From NCBI RefSeq assembly GCF_947507565.1, contig NC_089181.1:2613614-2677613 (forward strand): DNA of 64,000 nt, written 5' to 3'. The stretch is from Oscarella lobularis (taxonomy: Eukaryota; Porifera; Homoscleromorpha; Homosclerophorida; Oscarellidae). Position 1 is the first letter of the stretch. The number at the start of each line of letters is the position of its first letter. The translations under genes and the position numbers were made by a program. A model generated the notes under the pieces. That model saw only the letters and a list, made by a program, of their open reading frames with translations, was not told the DNA's origin and ran no database searches. Positions 1 through 11,053 of this stretch are shown here, piece by piece.

Positions 1-272
1 CAGCAAGAGAAGTTTTGGTCACATTGGACGACGGTTCAACTTTATATTGAATCTTGGGATGTGTATTTTTTCAGTTGACGCCTCTTCTACAGAAAAAAGC
101 ACCGTAGTACTTAGACATAGTAAAGAGCGATTATTTACGTTTGCAAGGAGAGGATACTGAAAATTGCACGTTGCTGGTTGGTCTGCAAAAAAGCCGCAGG
201 AAGCATGTTTGACAACCCTATCAAAATCAAGGAACATCTCGCACACAAACGCAAAGACACGCCACGACATTA
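1..272. other. 3' flank of the ADP-ribosyl cyclase gene
   Basis: This stretch lies downstream of the minus-strand cyclase stop codon. It has an open frame antisense to nothing recognisable, but no family signature and no convincing splice sites. I treat it as 3' untranslated or intergenic DNA. Confidence 0.4.
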
Positions 273-1271
273 TTACGGCGGATTCATGATGCATCGGTAC
301 GGAAGGTTCTGATTAGCCACGTCATTTTTTAGCAGAAGCATTGATGCACTATCACAGTCTTCTCTATAATATAAATTTGCACTAAATCTGAAGGGACCAT
401 GTTGTGACTGCGATGCGTACTTGACCGGTTGACCGGGTGTAAGAGCAACAATTGCTTCCAGGGCTGTCACCCGACTGGGATTCAAATTTGGCAATTCATA
501 CTTGGCAAAAAAGCTATCGCGGGAGTAGGCCGAACCATTTGTTCGCGTCCCATCGAGCAGCAGTCGCACGACTCCCGTTGATGCGAGAGCAAGCTGCAAT
601 CAGTTACACTTAGTTAGCACGCATCGTGCCACATAACTAACGAGACCTGTTGGGAAGCTGCCGCCCAAAACGAATAGGTTACGTGCTTGGGACAGTCGTC
701 GCGATCGTACGATCGACACCCGGTGAAGTTCATTCCTGACGGATCGGTCTTCGATCCACACCAGTTCATTTTGCCGACGAGATAGCTAAAACCATGCTAA
801 GTTGAAAAACGAAGCCACGCAATCGTTATAATTTTCCGCTTACGACGGCATGAACTGATCATTGGCATAACAGTGGATCCCATCCGCACAAAGAACGCTC
901 TTAAGTTCTTGCGTACCAGACCAAAGCAGCGTCTAAAGAGATAAGGAAACGACAGACGATTGTTCGGTGCATAGCCAGACTCCGATCGTTTATACCATGT
1001 CTCTCGGTGGAGTTTGGTATTTGCTTGTCATGCTAAAATAACTAGTGTAGTTTTCTATCGATACGGTACACGGGTCCTTGGCGCCGAATGCTTTGAAGAA
1101 GGCATTCCACGCTTCGCTGCAGATGACCGGCTTTGGCTGCTGGTATCCGAATTCTTTGAAATATTCGCAACGACCGAGGAACATTTCCTGGATGCCGGGA
1201 GTCGTTTGAGAATTGGCGCCGAGAAAAAGAAGAGCGATAGTAGAGGCAAATTGAAAGTAGATCCTCGGCAT
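273..1271 (-). CDS. ADP-ribosyl cyclase / cyclic ADP-ribose hydrolase (CD38/Aplysia cyclase family)
   Basis: This enzyme family turns NAD into cyclic ADP-ribose, a calcium-mobilising messenger, and can hydrolyse it to ADP-ribose. The protein starts with a hydrophobic leader (MPRIYFQFASTIALLFLGAN), so it is probably secreted or membrane-tethered outside the cell. Four exons are visible: 1271 to about 1000, then about 960-845, 792-647 and 599-273. Family landmarks in order are IQEMFLGRCEYFKEF, CSEAWNAFFKAF, DPCTV, the tryptophan in TLLWSGTQ, KMNWCGSKTD, YSFWAAASQ, and the catalytic-type glutamate in VTALEAIVAL. The cysteine spacing also fits. The stop follows soon after the RCIMNPP end, so the tail is shorter than in human CD38, and no C-terminal membrane span is seen. 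One intron, near 600-646, has an imperfect donor (GTCTCG). Family assignment is firm; the balance of cyclase and hydrolase activity cannot be read from sequence. Confidence 0.88.
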
Positions 1272-1618
1272 CTTTGCAGTGGGGAGTTTGGTGTGAGCTA
1301 CGACGTGCTTGTGTGCAACCTATTTATGTAGTCTGTAAAGTCACGTCACCATCTGGTGTTTAACGGACTACGTGCGCCCCCATTCAAGCGATTGAAATGG
1401 CTCATTAGCAATGAGCATTCATTTTCCTAAGATCAATTATCACGTCTTCTTGAACAATGGAAGACCGATGAAGTGGAATTAACGGGTTATAGTCCCAACG
1501 ATTGCATGACGAATGTCGAGAAAGGACCGAGCAATCATGGAAGATTTTCCACAAACACGGATTCGCGCGCGATTTGTTGACGGCGTCGAGCGCGCGCTAT
1601 AGCACAACGAAGACGAAG
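1272..1618. promoter_or_regulatory. Divergent interval between ADP-ribosyl cyclase and ABAT
   Basis: The interval is about 350 bases between two start codons that point away from each other. Both promoters and 5' untranslated regions must lie here. I see no clear TATA box or named site. Confidence 0.35.
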
Positions 1619-3785
1619 ATGTTGGCGATTTCGAGATTCCGCAGCTCCTTTCGTATCCTCGCTGCAGCGTCATTTAGCGCAGACGGTAACAGCCGCATTC
1701 GCTACTGCAATCGCAGCTCGAAGTTTCTCTCGCTACAGCGAGCGCCGACTTTTCCGGTCCCGAGGTAAAGACTCGGATTCCAGGACCGGAATCGCTTCGC
1801 TTGATATCGGAGCTAAATAAAATACAGGTACGAGCAGTCGGAAAGTTGGAGAAAGTCGAGCTTTGTTCGCAGGAGTCGAGAGCCGTCGACATTTTCATTG
1901 ATTTCAAAAAGAGCAGAGGCAATTACGTGTACGACGCAGACGGCAATCGGCTGCTCGACGTCTGCAATCACATCGCGTCTCTTCCACTCGGATACAATCA
2001 TCCCGACATCCTATCAGCATTGCAGGACCCTGGAATACTTGTATAACATAGATGTTAAAAAATTAATAAATAAATAAAATTAATGGTCTAATGCACGTGC
2101 CTGTTGGGACAGCATCTTCTCGCTCATCGGCCGGCACTGGGCATAGCACCGCCCACTGAATTTGTCCATATGCTTGAGTCGTCTTTATTGGCTGTAATGA
2201 AATTACTGAGTTTGAGGGAAGTCTAATTTTGACTCTCTACGCGCAGGTTGCTCCTGCTGGATTGACGGACGTGATGACGATGATGTGTGGCGCTTGCGCC
2301 GTAGAAAATGCTTTCAAGACTGCTTTTCTCCACTATCAGGTACACAGGTATAGTTGTTTTTTCATTCCCTCTCATTAATCTCGTATTCTCAGAGACGAGA
2401 ACGAGGAGAGACTGAACCAACAGACGAAGAGTATCAGTCTTGCCTTCGAAACGAAGTCAGAGATTCCAATTTTCATTTTGCGTTGTGGTGTCATTTTACT
2501 TCAGCCTCCTGGCAGTCCAAATCTTACCGTTTTGACCTTCAAAGGGTCTTTTCACGGAAGGACATTCGGTTGAGATTGTTTCTCATTTATTAGTCGTGAC
2601 AATTTGTATATTTCAGGTGCGCTGAGTGCAACGCGTTCCAAGTATCTTCACAAGTTGGACTTACCGGCGTTTGACTGGCCTGCAGCTCCGTTTCCTCAAC
2701 TGAAATACCCGCTGGATGAGCACGAACAGGAAAATAGACGGGAGGAGATGTCTTGCCTGGACGCTGTAAATAATATGTCCTACCAATCAATCAAGTCGAT
2801 ACCTTTTCTCTAAGGTCAGAAATATTGCCAGGGAATGGAGTGAACGTGGTAAGCCGGTAGCTTGTTTAAGTGTAGAACCGATTCAAAGCGAGGGAGGTAA
2901 GCAAGCATAATATGATTTGTTTCTTCCCACATTGGAAACTTTGTCCTTAGGAGATCGCCATGCCACTCCATACTTTTTTCGAGAACTGCAAACAATTGCC
3001 AAAGACGTAAAGCAGCGATGAATTTTCTCTTATTCAATTGAACTTTTCTGTGTAAGATTGGGGCACTTTTCCACGTGGACGAAGTTCAAACGTTTGGTAT
3101 CACTGGAAAACTATGGTACATAGGCGAGAAAAAAAACCAGTTGATGTTGGGGGCTAATTTTCTGCACCCAGGGCACATGAACACTGGGATCTGCCCCACT
3201 CGCCTGACATAGTGACGTTTGCTAAGAAACTGCAGACAAGCGGAGCCTTTGTTCGGCCGGGACTGCGACCAGATCGATCGTGGAGAATCTTCAACACATG
3301 GATGGGTGATCCGTCGAAAATGATTATTGCCGACGCGGTCGTAAAATGCATCAAGAAACACGACCTCGTCCAAAAGACAGGAACTGTGGGAGCGGGCCTA
3401 TTGAAGGGACTCAACGAGCTCCAGGTGAAAAACGCTCTTTGAGAGAATACTGTATTTCGACGGAACATTTGTGATAGTCTTCCTAGGAGCGCTATCCGGC
3501 CATTCTGTCGCGAGCTCGTGGCGCTGGAACGCTTTGCTCGATTGACTGCAGAACGAGCCAGCTGAAAGATGAAGTCGTCAAAGCTCTTCAGAACGAAGGT
3601 GAAGAGCGACGAGAGACCTCATCCTAAGAATTCAGACACGCGTTTGCATTCTCTCTCTAGGCATCTATATCATTGGATGTGGAGAACGAACGATTCGACT
3701 TCGGCCGTCTCTCGTGTTCGAAGATCGACACGCTGCCGTGTTTCTTGACATCTTCGACGCCGTCTTGGCTCGTCAACCTAAATAA
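1619..3785 (+). CDS. ABAT: 4-aminobutyrate aminotransferase, mitochondrial (GABA transaminase)
   Basis: This PLP enzyme moves the amino group of GABA to 2-oxoglutarate in the mitochondrial matrix. The chosen start gives an arginine/serine/alanine-rich presequence (MLAISRFRSSFRILAAASFS). A 53-base intron at 1686-1738 then joins in frame to SADFSGPEVKTRIPGPES, which matches the family N-terminus. Later exons carry SRGNYVYDADGNRLLDV, HRPALGIAPP, the cofactor-loop motif MMCGACAVENAFKTAF, GSFHGRT, FDWPAAPFPQLKYPL, ACLSVEPIQSEGG, FHVDEVQT, the PLP-lysine segment VTFAKKLQTSGAF, IFNTWMGDPSK and a C-terminus ending ARQPK. About ten exons are covered, full length for the family. It converges on the DEP-ankyrin gene 134 bases downstream. 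Confidence 0.95.
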
Positions 3786-3919
3786 GAAGAGCACACATCG
3801 TCGACGAATGAATAATAAATTACAAATGCCTGTGTGTGAAAAATTAAATAAAAAATTTGTGATGCCGCGCAAAGCACTCCCTTAATATCGGCCGTCACGC
3901 TTTGCCTTCCTGGTCAGGC

Positions 3920-6900
3920 TTATAAGATAATTGCATTGGATGAACGGCTACTGATCGCTTGCCGCATGTCAGTGGAAAAAGTCGTCTCTGCAAGAAAGAT
4001 AGAACGATGGTACAACCGATTTTTTACGCCCCTTACAAAGACACTGCTCTTTTTTGGCTCTTTGCCCTCCTTCTGCTCAAAATTCGAGTCCGTTGGTGCC
4101 GTTGGCGCCGTTTGCTTGAGATCAGGCGGAGACGATGACGACATGGAAAATTTGGGATTCTCCGGAACTTTGAGCGGCACCGGAACCGAATCGGTGACAC
4201 CAGCGTCGGACACAATTGACGCGAGCGAATTGCGACGAGACGGCGGCACGGACGGCCCCGCCGCCATTCCGCCACGATTGGGATAAAAAGTTGTTAGAAT
4301 TTCGATGCACTCGGCGTGATTGCGCTTAAAATACAACATCTACATCTATCTCTAATCTATATCTTGAGCTACCTGTTGAGCGTGATCCAAAGGAAGTAGC
4401 CCTTCGCCGTCTGTCAAATCTCTATTGGCTCCTCGTCTAGAAACCAAAAATCATCCCAACAAAGAAAATAAGTATCGTTAACTTAATTCGGTAAACAACC
4501 TCAATAGAAATCGTAGCACTTCGGGTTGATTTGCGGCGGCGGCCCAATGGATAGGCGTCGTTCCGCGTCCATCCGCACAATCGACGTCGCACGTCCGAAA
4601 CGACGTCAATGTCCGAATGCACTCAACGCTGCCCTCGCCGCAGGCGTAGTGAAGTGCCGTGCGACCCTTCTGGTCGCGATAATTCGCCGCCAATTCGCAG
4701 CACTCCAACAAAGCCTCGAATAAACGACATCACTACACAAAACGTCACTCTCTCTAAACGCCCATCTCTCACTCGAATGCATTTAGTCGAATAATTCAAA
4801 ACGGCGTAATTCAGCGGCGTGCGCCCGTCGCCGTCGACGACATTGAAGTTGGCCGAGCCGACGTTAATCAGGAGACGAACGTGCTGATGATTGCCGCCCA
4901 TGACGGCCCAATGCAAAGGCGACAAATCTTTTTTATCCTACGAAAAGAAAACGAGGAGATCTACAAGTGTTTCTCCTTCTTTTGTGATGATTACTCTTCT
5001 GTCGATGAGTCCTTTGAGATTGTAGCCGTGTTTGAGTAGCAATTTCAAGCACTTGGTGCTTTGGAGACGAGCGCTCCAATGAAAAGCCGTTCGACCGTCG
5101 CCGTCAACGGAAGCCGGATCAGCACCGAATCTGCGCGCAAAAGGAAAAAAGAAAACGATTCGCGCGAAGATTCTCTGGGATGGGCGCAGGGCACCTCAGC
5201 AAAATAGCCGTTATTTCAGATTTTCCCAAGTAAACGGCCCACAGCAAGGCCGACATGCCGTAGGCGTCGCGCACGTTGACGTTCGCTCCAATTCTCAGCA
5301 AAGTCTGTACAAAAGATCAATATAAAATTTTCTATTAATTAATTAATTAATGAATAAATCTTTTTGACCTCGCACGCTTTCTTGCTGCCTCCACGCACGG
5401 CGTACATAAGCGGAGTTCGACATCCGTGATCCGGATAGTCGACGCTGTACGCTTGAATCTGCGAGAGCGAGACCGTTGCACGGAAACACCTATTCTCTCT
5501 TTTTTTTACCAGTCGTCTCAGCTCGGCCACATTTCCTTCCATTGCGACTTCGTGAACGGGTTCGGTGCTCGCAAACTGTAGCGGATCATCGGCGTTATTC
5601 GCCGCCGCCCCTGCCGCCGCGGTGGCGGCAATTACAGCCGGATCGTTAGCGGACGGCTTCACTCCGAGCAACTGCCCTAGAGACTGAGACGGAGACGAAG
5701 CAGGTGCCGCCGCCGCCGCCGCCGCCGTCGTTGTCGTTGTCGCCACTTCAACACTTCCCCGAGGCGGAGGAGAAGAAGAAGTCGAAGAGATTTCGTTCTC
5801 TAACTGAACCGTCTGCCCGGATCCTTTTCGAATAAGAGAAGGCATCGATTGGACAGTCGTTGGACTGATCGTTCTAGGAGTCGGCGAGGAAAGCGACGGA
5901 GCAGTGGGACTGCTCGGAGCGTCGTCGCTGCTGGAACTGGTCGAACCTGTAGCCTTTTGCGTAGGACTACTCTCTTGGATGGGAGCTAGATGACCCACTG
6001 GTGGGGAGGGAGAAGGAGATGGAGAAATATTGATTGGAAGCAAGCGAGGCAAACTAGGCGGAAACCATCCCCGCTTTTGTTCATCGCCGCCACCGCCACC
6101 GCCGCCAGAATTTCGATTTTCAATTGGATTGAGACGGGAAAGCCGAGGAGGGGGTAAATGTACTTGGAGTGGCTTGCGTTGGTGTAGCAGTGACGGCGGC
6201 GGCGGCGGCGGCGACGACGACGGCGGCGGAGGCGACGACGTAGTGTCCTTATCATCGCTATCGGAGGACGACGATGAGGAGGACGGACAATTTGCGGCCG
6301 CCTGTCTTCGTCTTGGTCGATTGCGTTTCCATGGTGATCCATTCGTTGTCGTTGCCAGAGGAGCCGGAGAAACGCTAGTCGACGTTGATCTCGGAGACGC
6401 TGAAAATTGATACATTTCCGATTCGATAAAATCACTGAAATAAAATTATTAATGATATAATTTATATCACACTATTCCTCCTATGTACTTGGTCGACTTC
6501 GGGTTTGTCTTCTGTATGATTTTGCATCGGAGTAATTCATCGGCAATGACGAGAGCGGCGTTTTTCGTGCGCGCTCCCGACACTCCGCCGCTCACCACGA
6601 GCCACGAGCAAAGATGGCCACCAGAAAATCGATTTGTTCCCTAAAAGGAAATTTTTAATTAAAAGAGAGTATAAATTGGCAATTTTCGTGTACTCTCGAG
6701 CAAACGCCCTTGAATGGATCTTTCATGGTCACAACGAGCGGACTTTGCCAAGTGAACGACGAAGCTACGCCCACCTTCTGTGTCGCGACGAAGAATTACA
6801 CTGTACCCCCATTAGGAATCTTATTCTTTTACCTTCTTTTCAGCTTTCTTAGACTCCTCCTCCTCTCGAGTAGTGACAAGTGTAACGGCGTTCTTTGCTT

Positions 6901-7036
6901 TGTTCGCAGTGTCAGAAGCTTCGAAGGACGCCCCATCGCCTTCGGCGTGCGACGATAATCGTCGTATAGGAATTAAACGAGGCAGCGGTCGAATTGGCTG
7001 CACAGCGGCGGGGTTTTGCCTCACTTCGACCGACAT
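3920..7036 (-). CDS. DEP-domain plus ankyrin-repeat protein (inversin/ANKRD55-like repeats)
   Basis: I join two blocks into one gene. The upstream exons (7036 to about 6500) encode MSVEVRQNPAAVQPIRPL, an acidic stretch, then a sequence with DEP-domain character: TMKDPFKG, RFSGGHLCSWLVVSGGV, AALVIADELLRCKIIQ, and after a roughly 54-base intron (about 6437-6490) DFIESEMYQF, the typical DEP end. That intron joins in frame. A long Ser/Pro-rich linker with poly-Ala and poly-Ser follows (about 6400-5600). Then come seven or eight ankyrin repeats over small exons, for example PDHGCRTPLMYAVRGG, RDAYGMSALLWAVYLG, DLSPLHWAVMGGN and KGRTALHYACGEGS. The tail is Ser/Pro-rich. The repeats look most like ANKRD55 or inversin. 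DEP domains often mediate membrane or GPCR-linked targeting; a scaffold role is inference. If the join is wrong, the upstream part is a separate short gene that stops at 6467. Confidence 0.72.
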
Positions 7037-7110
7037 CGCCCCACCCCGCTCACCCCGCCCACGTCGATCTTGTTTTTTTTCGACGCGCACGCTAGGAGGA
7101 AACGAAAGGG
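7037..7110. promoter_or_regulatory. Head-to-head interval, DEP-ankyrin gene / HAAO
   Basis: Only 74 bases separate the two divergent start codons, so the genes probably share a bidirectional promoter or have promoters reaching into each other. It holds a poly-pyrimidine run near 7067-7080 and no obvious TATA box. Confidence 0.4.
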
Positions 7111-8675
7111 ATGGAAGAAAAACGGCGCACTCGCTCGGGTGGTCCCGCGCAGTACAGCGAAGGACTAACGTCGTTGCGCAGAAAGTCGAAATCGCCCGCG
7201 AAGCGACAAAAGACGTCGGAAAAGGCGACACCGAAAGGCGAGAAGAAAGCGAAAGAAAAAAACGAGCCTAAACCGATGGAAACGACCACCGAAACGAACG
7301 TGGAATCGAAAGACGACTCGGCGATCGCTGACGCCGCCGCCACCGAAGGAAAAGACAATATGGGAAGCGGCGACGGCGACGCGCCCGATCTTACGCCGAT
7401 CACGATCGCCAAATGGCTGGAATCGAACGCGAATTCGTTTCTTCCGCCCGTTTGCAACAAGATGATGTTCGCGAAGGGAGAGGGACCCCCCGTTTAGTCA
7501 CGTGATTGTTTTCCGTTATAGGCACGGCGACGGGCAATTGAAGATTATGTACATTGGGGGTCCGAATCAGAGACGGGACTTTCACATTGAACCGGGTGAA
7601 GAGGTGAAATTATATATATACAGTATATCACTTATTCTTATTGATTTATTTGGATGTATGTTTTTCTGTAGTTTTTTCACATGGTCAAAGGCGATATGTG
7701 TCTGAAGATCCTCGAGAAAGGTCAGCCAAAAGACGTTCATATTAAAGAAGGAGAGGTATATAATTAATTTACTTTATTTGAATAATACTCATTTGTGTGA
7801 AAAACTTCAGGTTTTCGTTCTTCCAGGAAGAATTCCCCATTCGCCGCAGAGAGATGCAAACACAGTTGGCTTAGTCATTGAACGGGAAAGAAACGAAAAA
7901 GAAATAGATGGCCTTCGGTACGTAAATCCATCAATAGTGACTTATAAAACAATTCCCACTCACTCACTCACTGTAGCTTCTATTGTGATGATGGCGTGAC
8001 TATACTGTATGAGGAATGGTTCCACTGCACTGATCTGGGGACCCAAATTGCGCCTGTGATAAAAAGGTATGGGGAGAGCGAGATAATGAAATTTCAACTA
8101 TAGATTTGCTGGGAAACAGATTTCAAGAATCTGAGCAATGCAAGACGGGAAAGCCGGCGGAGAACGGAAAACAGACAGAACCGCCGCCTCTAATACAGGA
8201 CATGGAAACGGAAGTAGACGCGCCGTTTTCCCTAAAAGAGGTGGCACAAATCCATTAATTATTTAATTAATTAATTAAAATTACAACCAATGACGTCGCG
8301 TAGTGGCTTGAAAATAACAAAGACGATTTGAATAAGACGGGTTCTAAGGAACTTTTCGGAAAAGCAGAATTCAAGGCAAAAACGAAATTAATTAAAAAGA
8401 ACCTCTCACGCGATTTCCTTCTTCTCCAGATCACCGTGACAAGTGCGGGAACGAACGAGTATCCAGCCAACGCGGGAGAAACGTTTCTATGGCAACTCAA
8501 AGGCGAATCGTCGATTTCTTGCGGAACAGCAAAGCCGACGATTCTGACTGCCGGTCAAGTGCTCCTTCTCGCAGAATCGACGTCGCTAGACAAGTACACT
8601 GTCGTCGGCAAAGACGACAGCCAGCTGGTCGTCTTCCGCAATTCCGCAACCGCCGCCGCCACCAAAGAAGGATAG
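7111..8675 (+). CDS. HAAO: 3-hydroxyanthranilate 3,4-dioxygenase
   Basis: This cytosolic non-haem iron cupin opens the ring of 3-hydroxyanthranilate in the kynurenine pathway, leading to quinolinate and NAD. The core starts at [23 protein letters not shown] and runs [82 protein letters not shown] and WLWQ-like [10 protein letters not shown]. The iron ligands are the His and Glu of FHIEPGEE and the His of PHSPQ. The first intron (7467-7521, 55 bases) splits a codon and restores KMMHGDG. Oddity: about 90 residues of lysine-, serine- and glutamate-rich sequence precede the core, with a bipartite-NLS-like [12 protein letters not shown]. The human enzyme lacks this. The stop is TAG at 8673. Confidence 0.95.
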
Positions 8676-8868
8676 AGCTGCCTTTAGGGGTCTTCTCTCT
8701 CATTTTAGTCGAACTCTTTTTTTGTCAGTGTCTTTCCTTGAACAATAAATGGTTGTCCCTTCGCTGCACTAAAAAAGCAGATCCAAAATATACTGTGTAT
8801 GGGCGCTATTCTTTCTAGTAGTTTTAGACGAGAGACTGTGAACGCTACGTTTACATATTATTGAATCT

Positions 8869-10757
8869 CTAAGTCGCTGGCGCCGGGTCCTTTGGAAAGC
8901 AGTCTAGCACGGATTTATGACAGTACGTGTAAAAAAGCTCCTCGCTTCGTTGAAGCACGACGTCCTTGTCGAGTTCCATAGAAAGTTTGCTTACGCACTG
9001 GAACACTTGATTGCAATCGTCGCACTGGAGAATTCTCTCGCGATGCTCCATTAGTATGGCGACGCAGACGAACAATTCGAACGTGTACTCGGCGCAGATT
9101 TTCACGTCGGTCATTCGCGAATCTTTCCAGCCCTCTGAGACGAGGAAAAAATGGTGAAGTTTTTTTTTATGGGGATTTGTGTACCTTGTTGCAATACTGT
9201 CTTTGCTTCTATTTCTCGTCTTGCCTCGTCGGCGGCCAATGACGTCAGCTCCAAGTGACAGCTGCTGAGGACTTCAAAGATCGTTAGGCTCTCTTGATAT
9301 GTGAATTCTCGTTTAAAACACAAGATCAGCCATCTATGCGCAAATGAAACGAGTTGATTTAATTAATAGATTATTATTACCTGTGACAAAAAACGAGATC
9401 CGGCAGTCCACTATCCTCAAACTTCCTATACAATTCTTCGTCCATCTCTTTCAGTAATTTGGCAACAGCAGCTAGAAATAAATAGCAAAACAAATAATAT
9501 TGATAATGATGTACTGACTTGTTTTCTCTAGCATCGTTTTCTCCAAAAACGCGTCCTTGATCTTGTCTATGTATCTCTCCAGACACCAATACGTTTCTAC
9601 TTCCGATTTGAAGACGGTTAAAAAACGACTGGCAATGTCATTCATTCCTTGAACATAACTAACATCTAGAAACGAGACAATAGTACATCCCACGTGCACT
9701 CGTCTTTTTCTCATGGGATCTGGACCTGGATGAAAGGCAGCGTATGTGATAAGAACGTCGCGTAAAATCCCCAAATTTTGATTGGATCTAAAAATTGGCT
9801 GATCTCGGTCTGTTCTAGGCACGTCTTTATCAATGATTCTAATCGCTTTTTTCAGAGTGGCCAAATCGATAGGCTGTCGTCCAGCAAACACCTATAATAA
9901 AATAAAATAAAATACTTCAATGAACCGTTCATATGAAACCTGAGCCTGCAGTTCAACAAACGAATACTGCTCTTCTCTTTTGACGTCAGCAGCCGCCGTA
10001 CACGTGACCACTTCCGTCTGATTGACGGAGTGGTCCTTAGCATGCAAATAAGCCACATCGTCTTCATTTTGATCAATATCATCATCATCATCATCACTAT
10101 CTTCATCCTCATCGTCATCATGTTCCGTCATATAAGCAGGTGGAAAGGGAAGAGCATTGGGTGCACTGACCAGATGAAGCATCGTTTGCCAGCGCTTCTT
10201 CAATGCACAATAACGAACGAGATAGTCTTCAGCCATTACATCCCGCTCCCTATGGAAAAACTATGAGACGTGCCCCTCCCCCGCGTTGAGCGGAACTCGC
10301 CTTTGGGTCGACGAAAGCGGATAGAGATCGTAGAGAAACGACCAGACGTCGGGTCGAATCGAAACGTCGATACCGCCTGAAATAAAAACCTTCCCCCTCC
10401 CCTTCGCTTTCGCTAAACGTGGAAAAGACCTTGGAATATGCGCGTTCTTAGGTCGATTTCGTCGATGATGCGCCCGTCCTTGTCGCGATAGCCGCGCCAC
10501 GTTGTCGCGTCGAGAGGCGGCCGGTCTTTTCTGTCTTCTCGCTTTGGAGGAGGTGATTTTGGGCTCGGTTCGGGTGCCGAACGTTCGGCGACGACGTAGT
10601 CGTCCAGAATGTTGTCGGCCTCGTTGTCTTCGTCGTCCTTCTCGCTCGACTTTTGTTGTGCGAGATACGAGAAGGATTGCGGAGCAATGGGTGGCGATTT
10701 CGGCTTGGTTTCGCCCGATTTGAGCAGAGAACGAATGAAATCCATGGTCTGAGGCAA
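8869..10757 (-). CDS. TBC-domain Rab GTPase-activating protein (TBC1D15/TBC1D25-like)
   Basis: TBC proteins speed GTP hydrolysis by Rab GTPases in membrane traffic. The N-terminal 110 residues are charged and Ser/Pro-rich (MDFIRSLLKSGETKPKSPP), ending WRGYRDKDGRIIDEIDLRTRIFQG. The TBC domain then begins with GGIDVSIRPDVWSFLYDLYPLSSTQRR. An acidic insert (EHDDDEDEDSDDDDDDID) follows the MAEDYLVRYCALKKRWQTML segment. The catalytic arginine-finger motif is IRIIDKDVPRTDR and the glutamine finger is SYVQGMNDIASRF. Later segments are YWCLERYIDKIKD, LPDLVFCHRWLILCFKREF and a C-terminus ending CFPKDPAPAT. Both catalytic fingers are intact, so the GAP should be active. The first Met is at 10757, with a second in frame at 10745. 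The subfamily is uncertain and the Rab target unknown. Confidence 0.85.
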
Positions 10758-11053
10758 GACGGACGCTATCGCGACTTCATGACGCGATGACTACTCGTCA
10801 CACACGCAGAATATTGAAGTTAATGAGAAAGGGGCTTTCATCTACGTCCGGGGTCTGCCCTAATACGACTCCGGTACAAAAAAGTACAGCTACAAGCTCT
10901 AAATCTGCTAGCTATTTTTTACGAGGACTCTGCCTGTGCAGATTCCGCAGATTCCTGGCTTTTGGCTAGGCTCTGTCACGCCCAGGTTAGCGTGCGCCGG
11001 AGAGCTTGTTTGCACACTTGTTTGCAATTGTTTGCACCGTTTATCTCACTACA
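10758..11053. promoter_or_regulatory. Divergent interval between the TBC gene and the DEG/ENaC channel
   Basis: The interval is 296 bases between divergent start codons. I see no coding signal, tRNA or clear core-promoter motif in it. Confidence 0.3.

Noticed and set aside
19-294. 91-residue minus frame at the left edge
   Set aside because: It overlaps the last cyclase exon in another frame and has no recognisable motif.
6030-6410. Glycine/aspartate-rich frame opposite the DEP-ankyrin linker
   Set aside because: It mirrors the Ser/Pro-rich linker in reverse; repetitive codons explain it.
6467-7036. Separate small gene ending in KYIGGIV
   Set aside because: The frame can be read to a stop, but that would cut a DEP domain short. 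An in-frame GT-AG join to the ankyrin gene completes the domain, so I prefer one gene.
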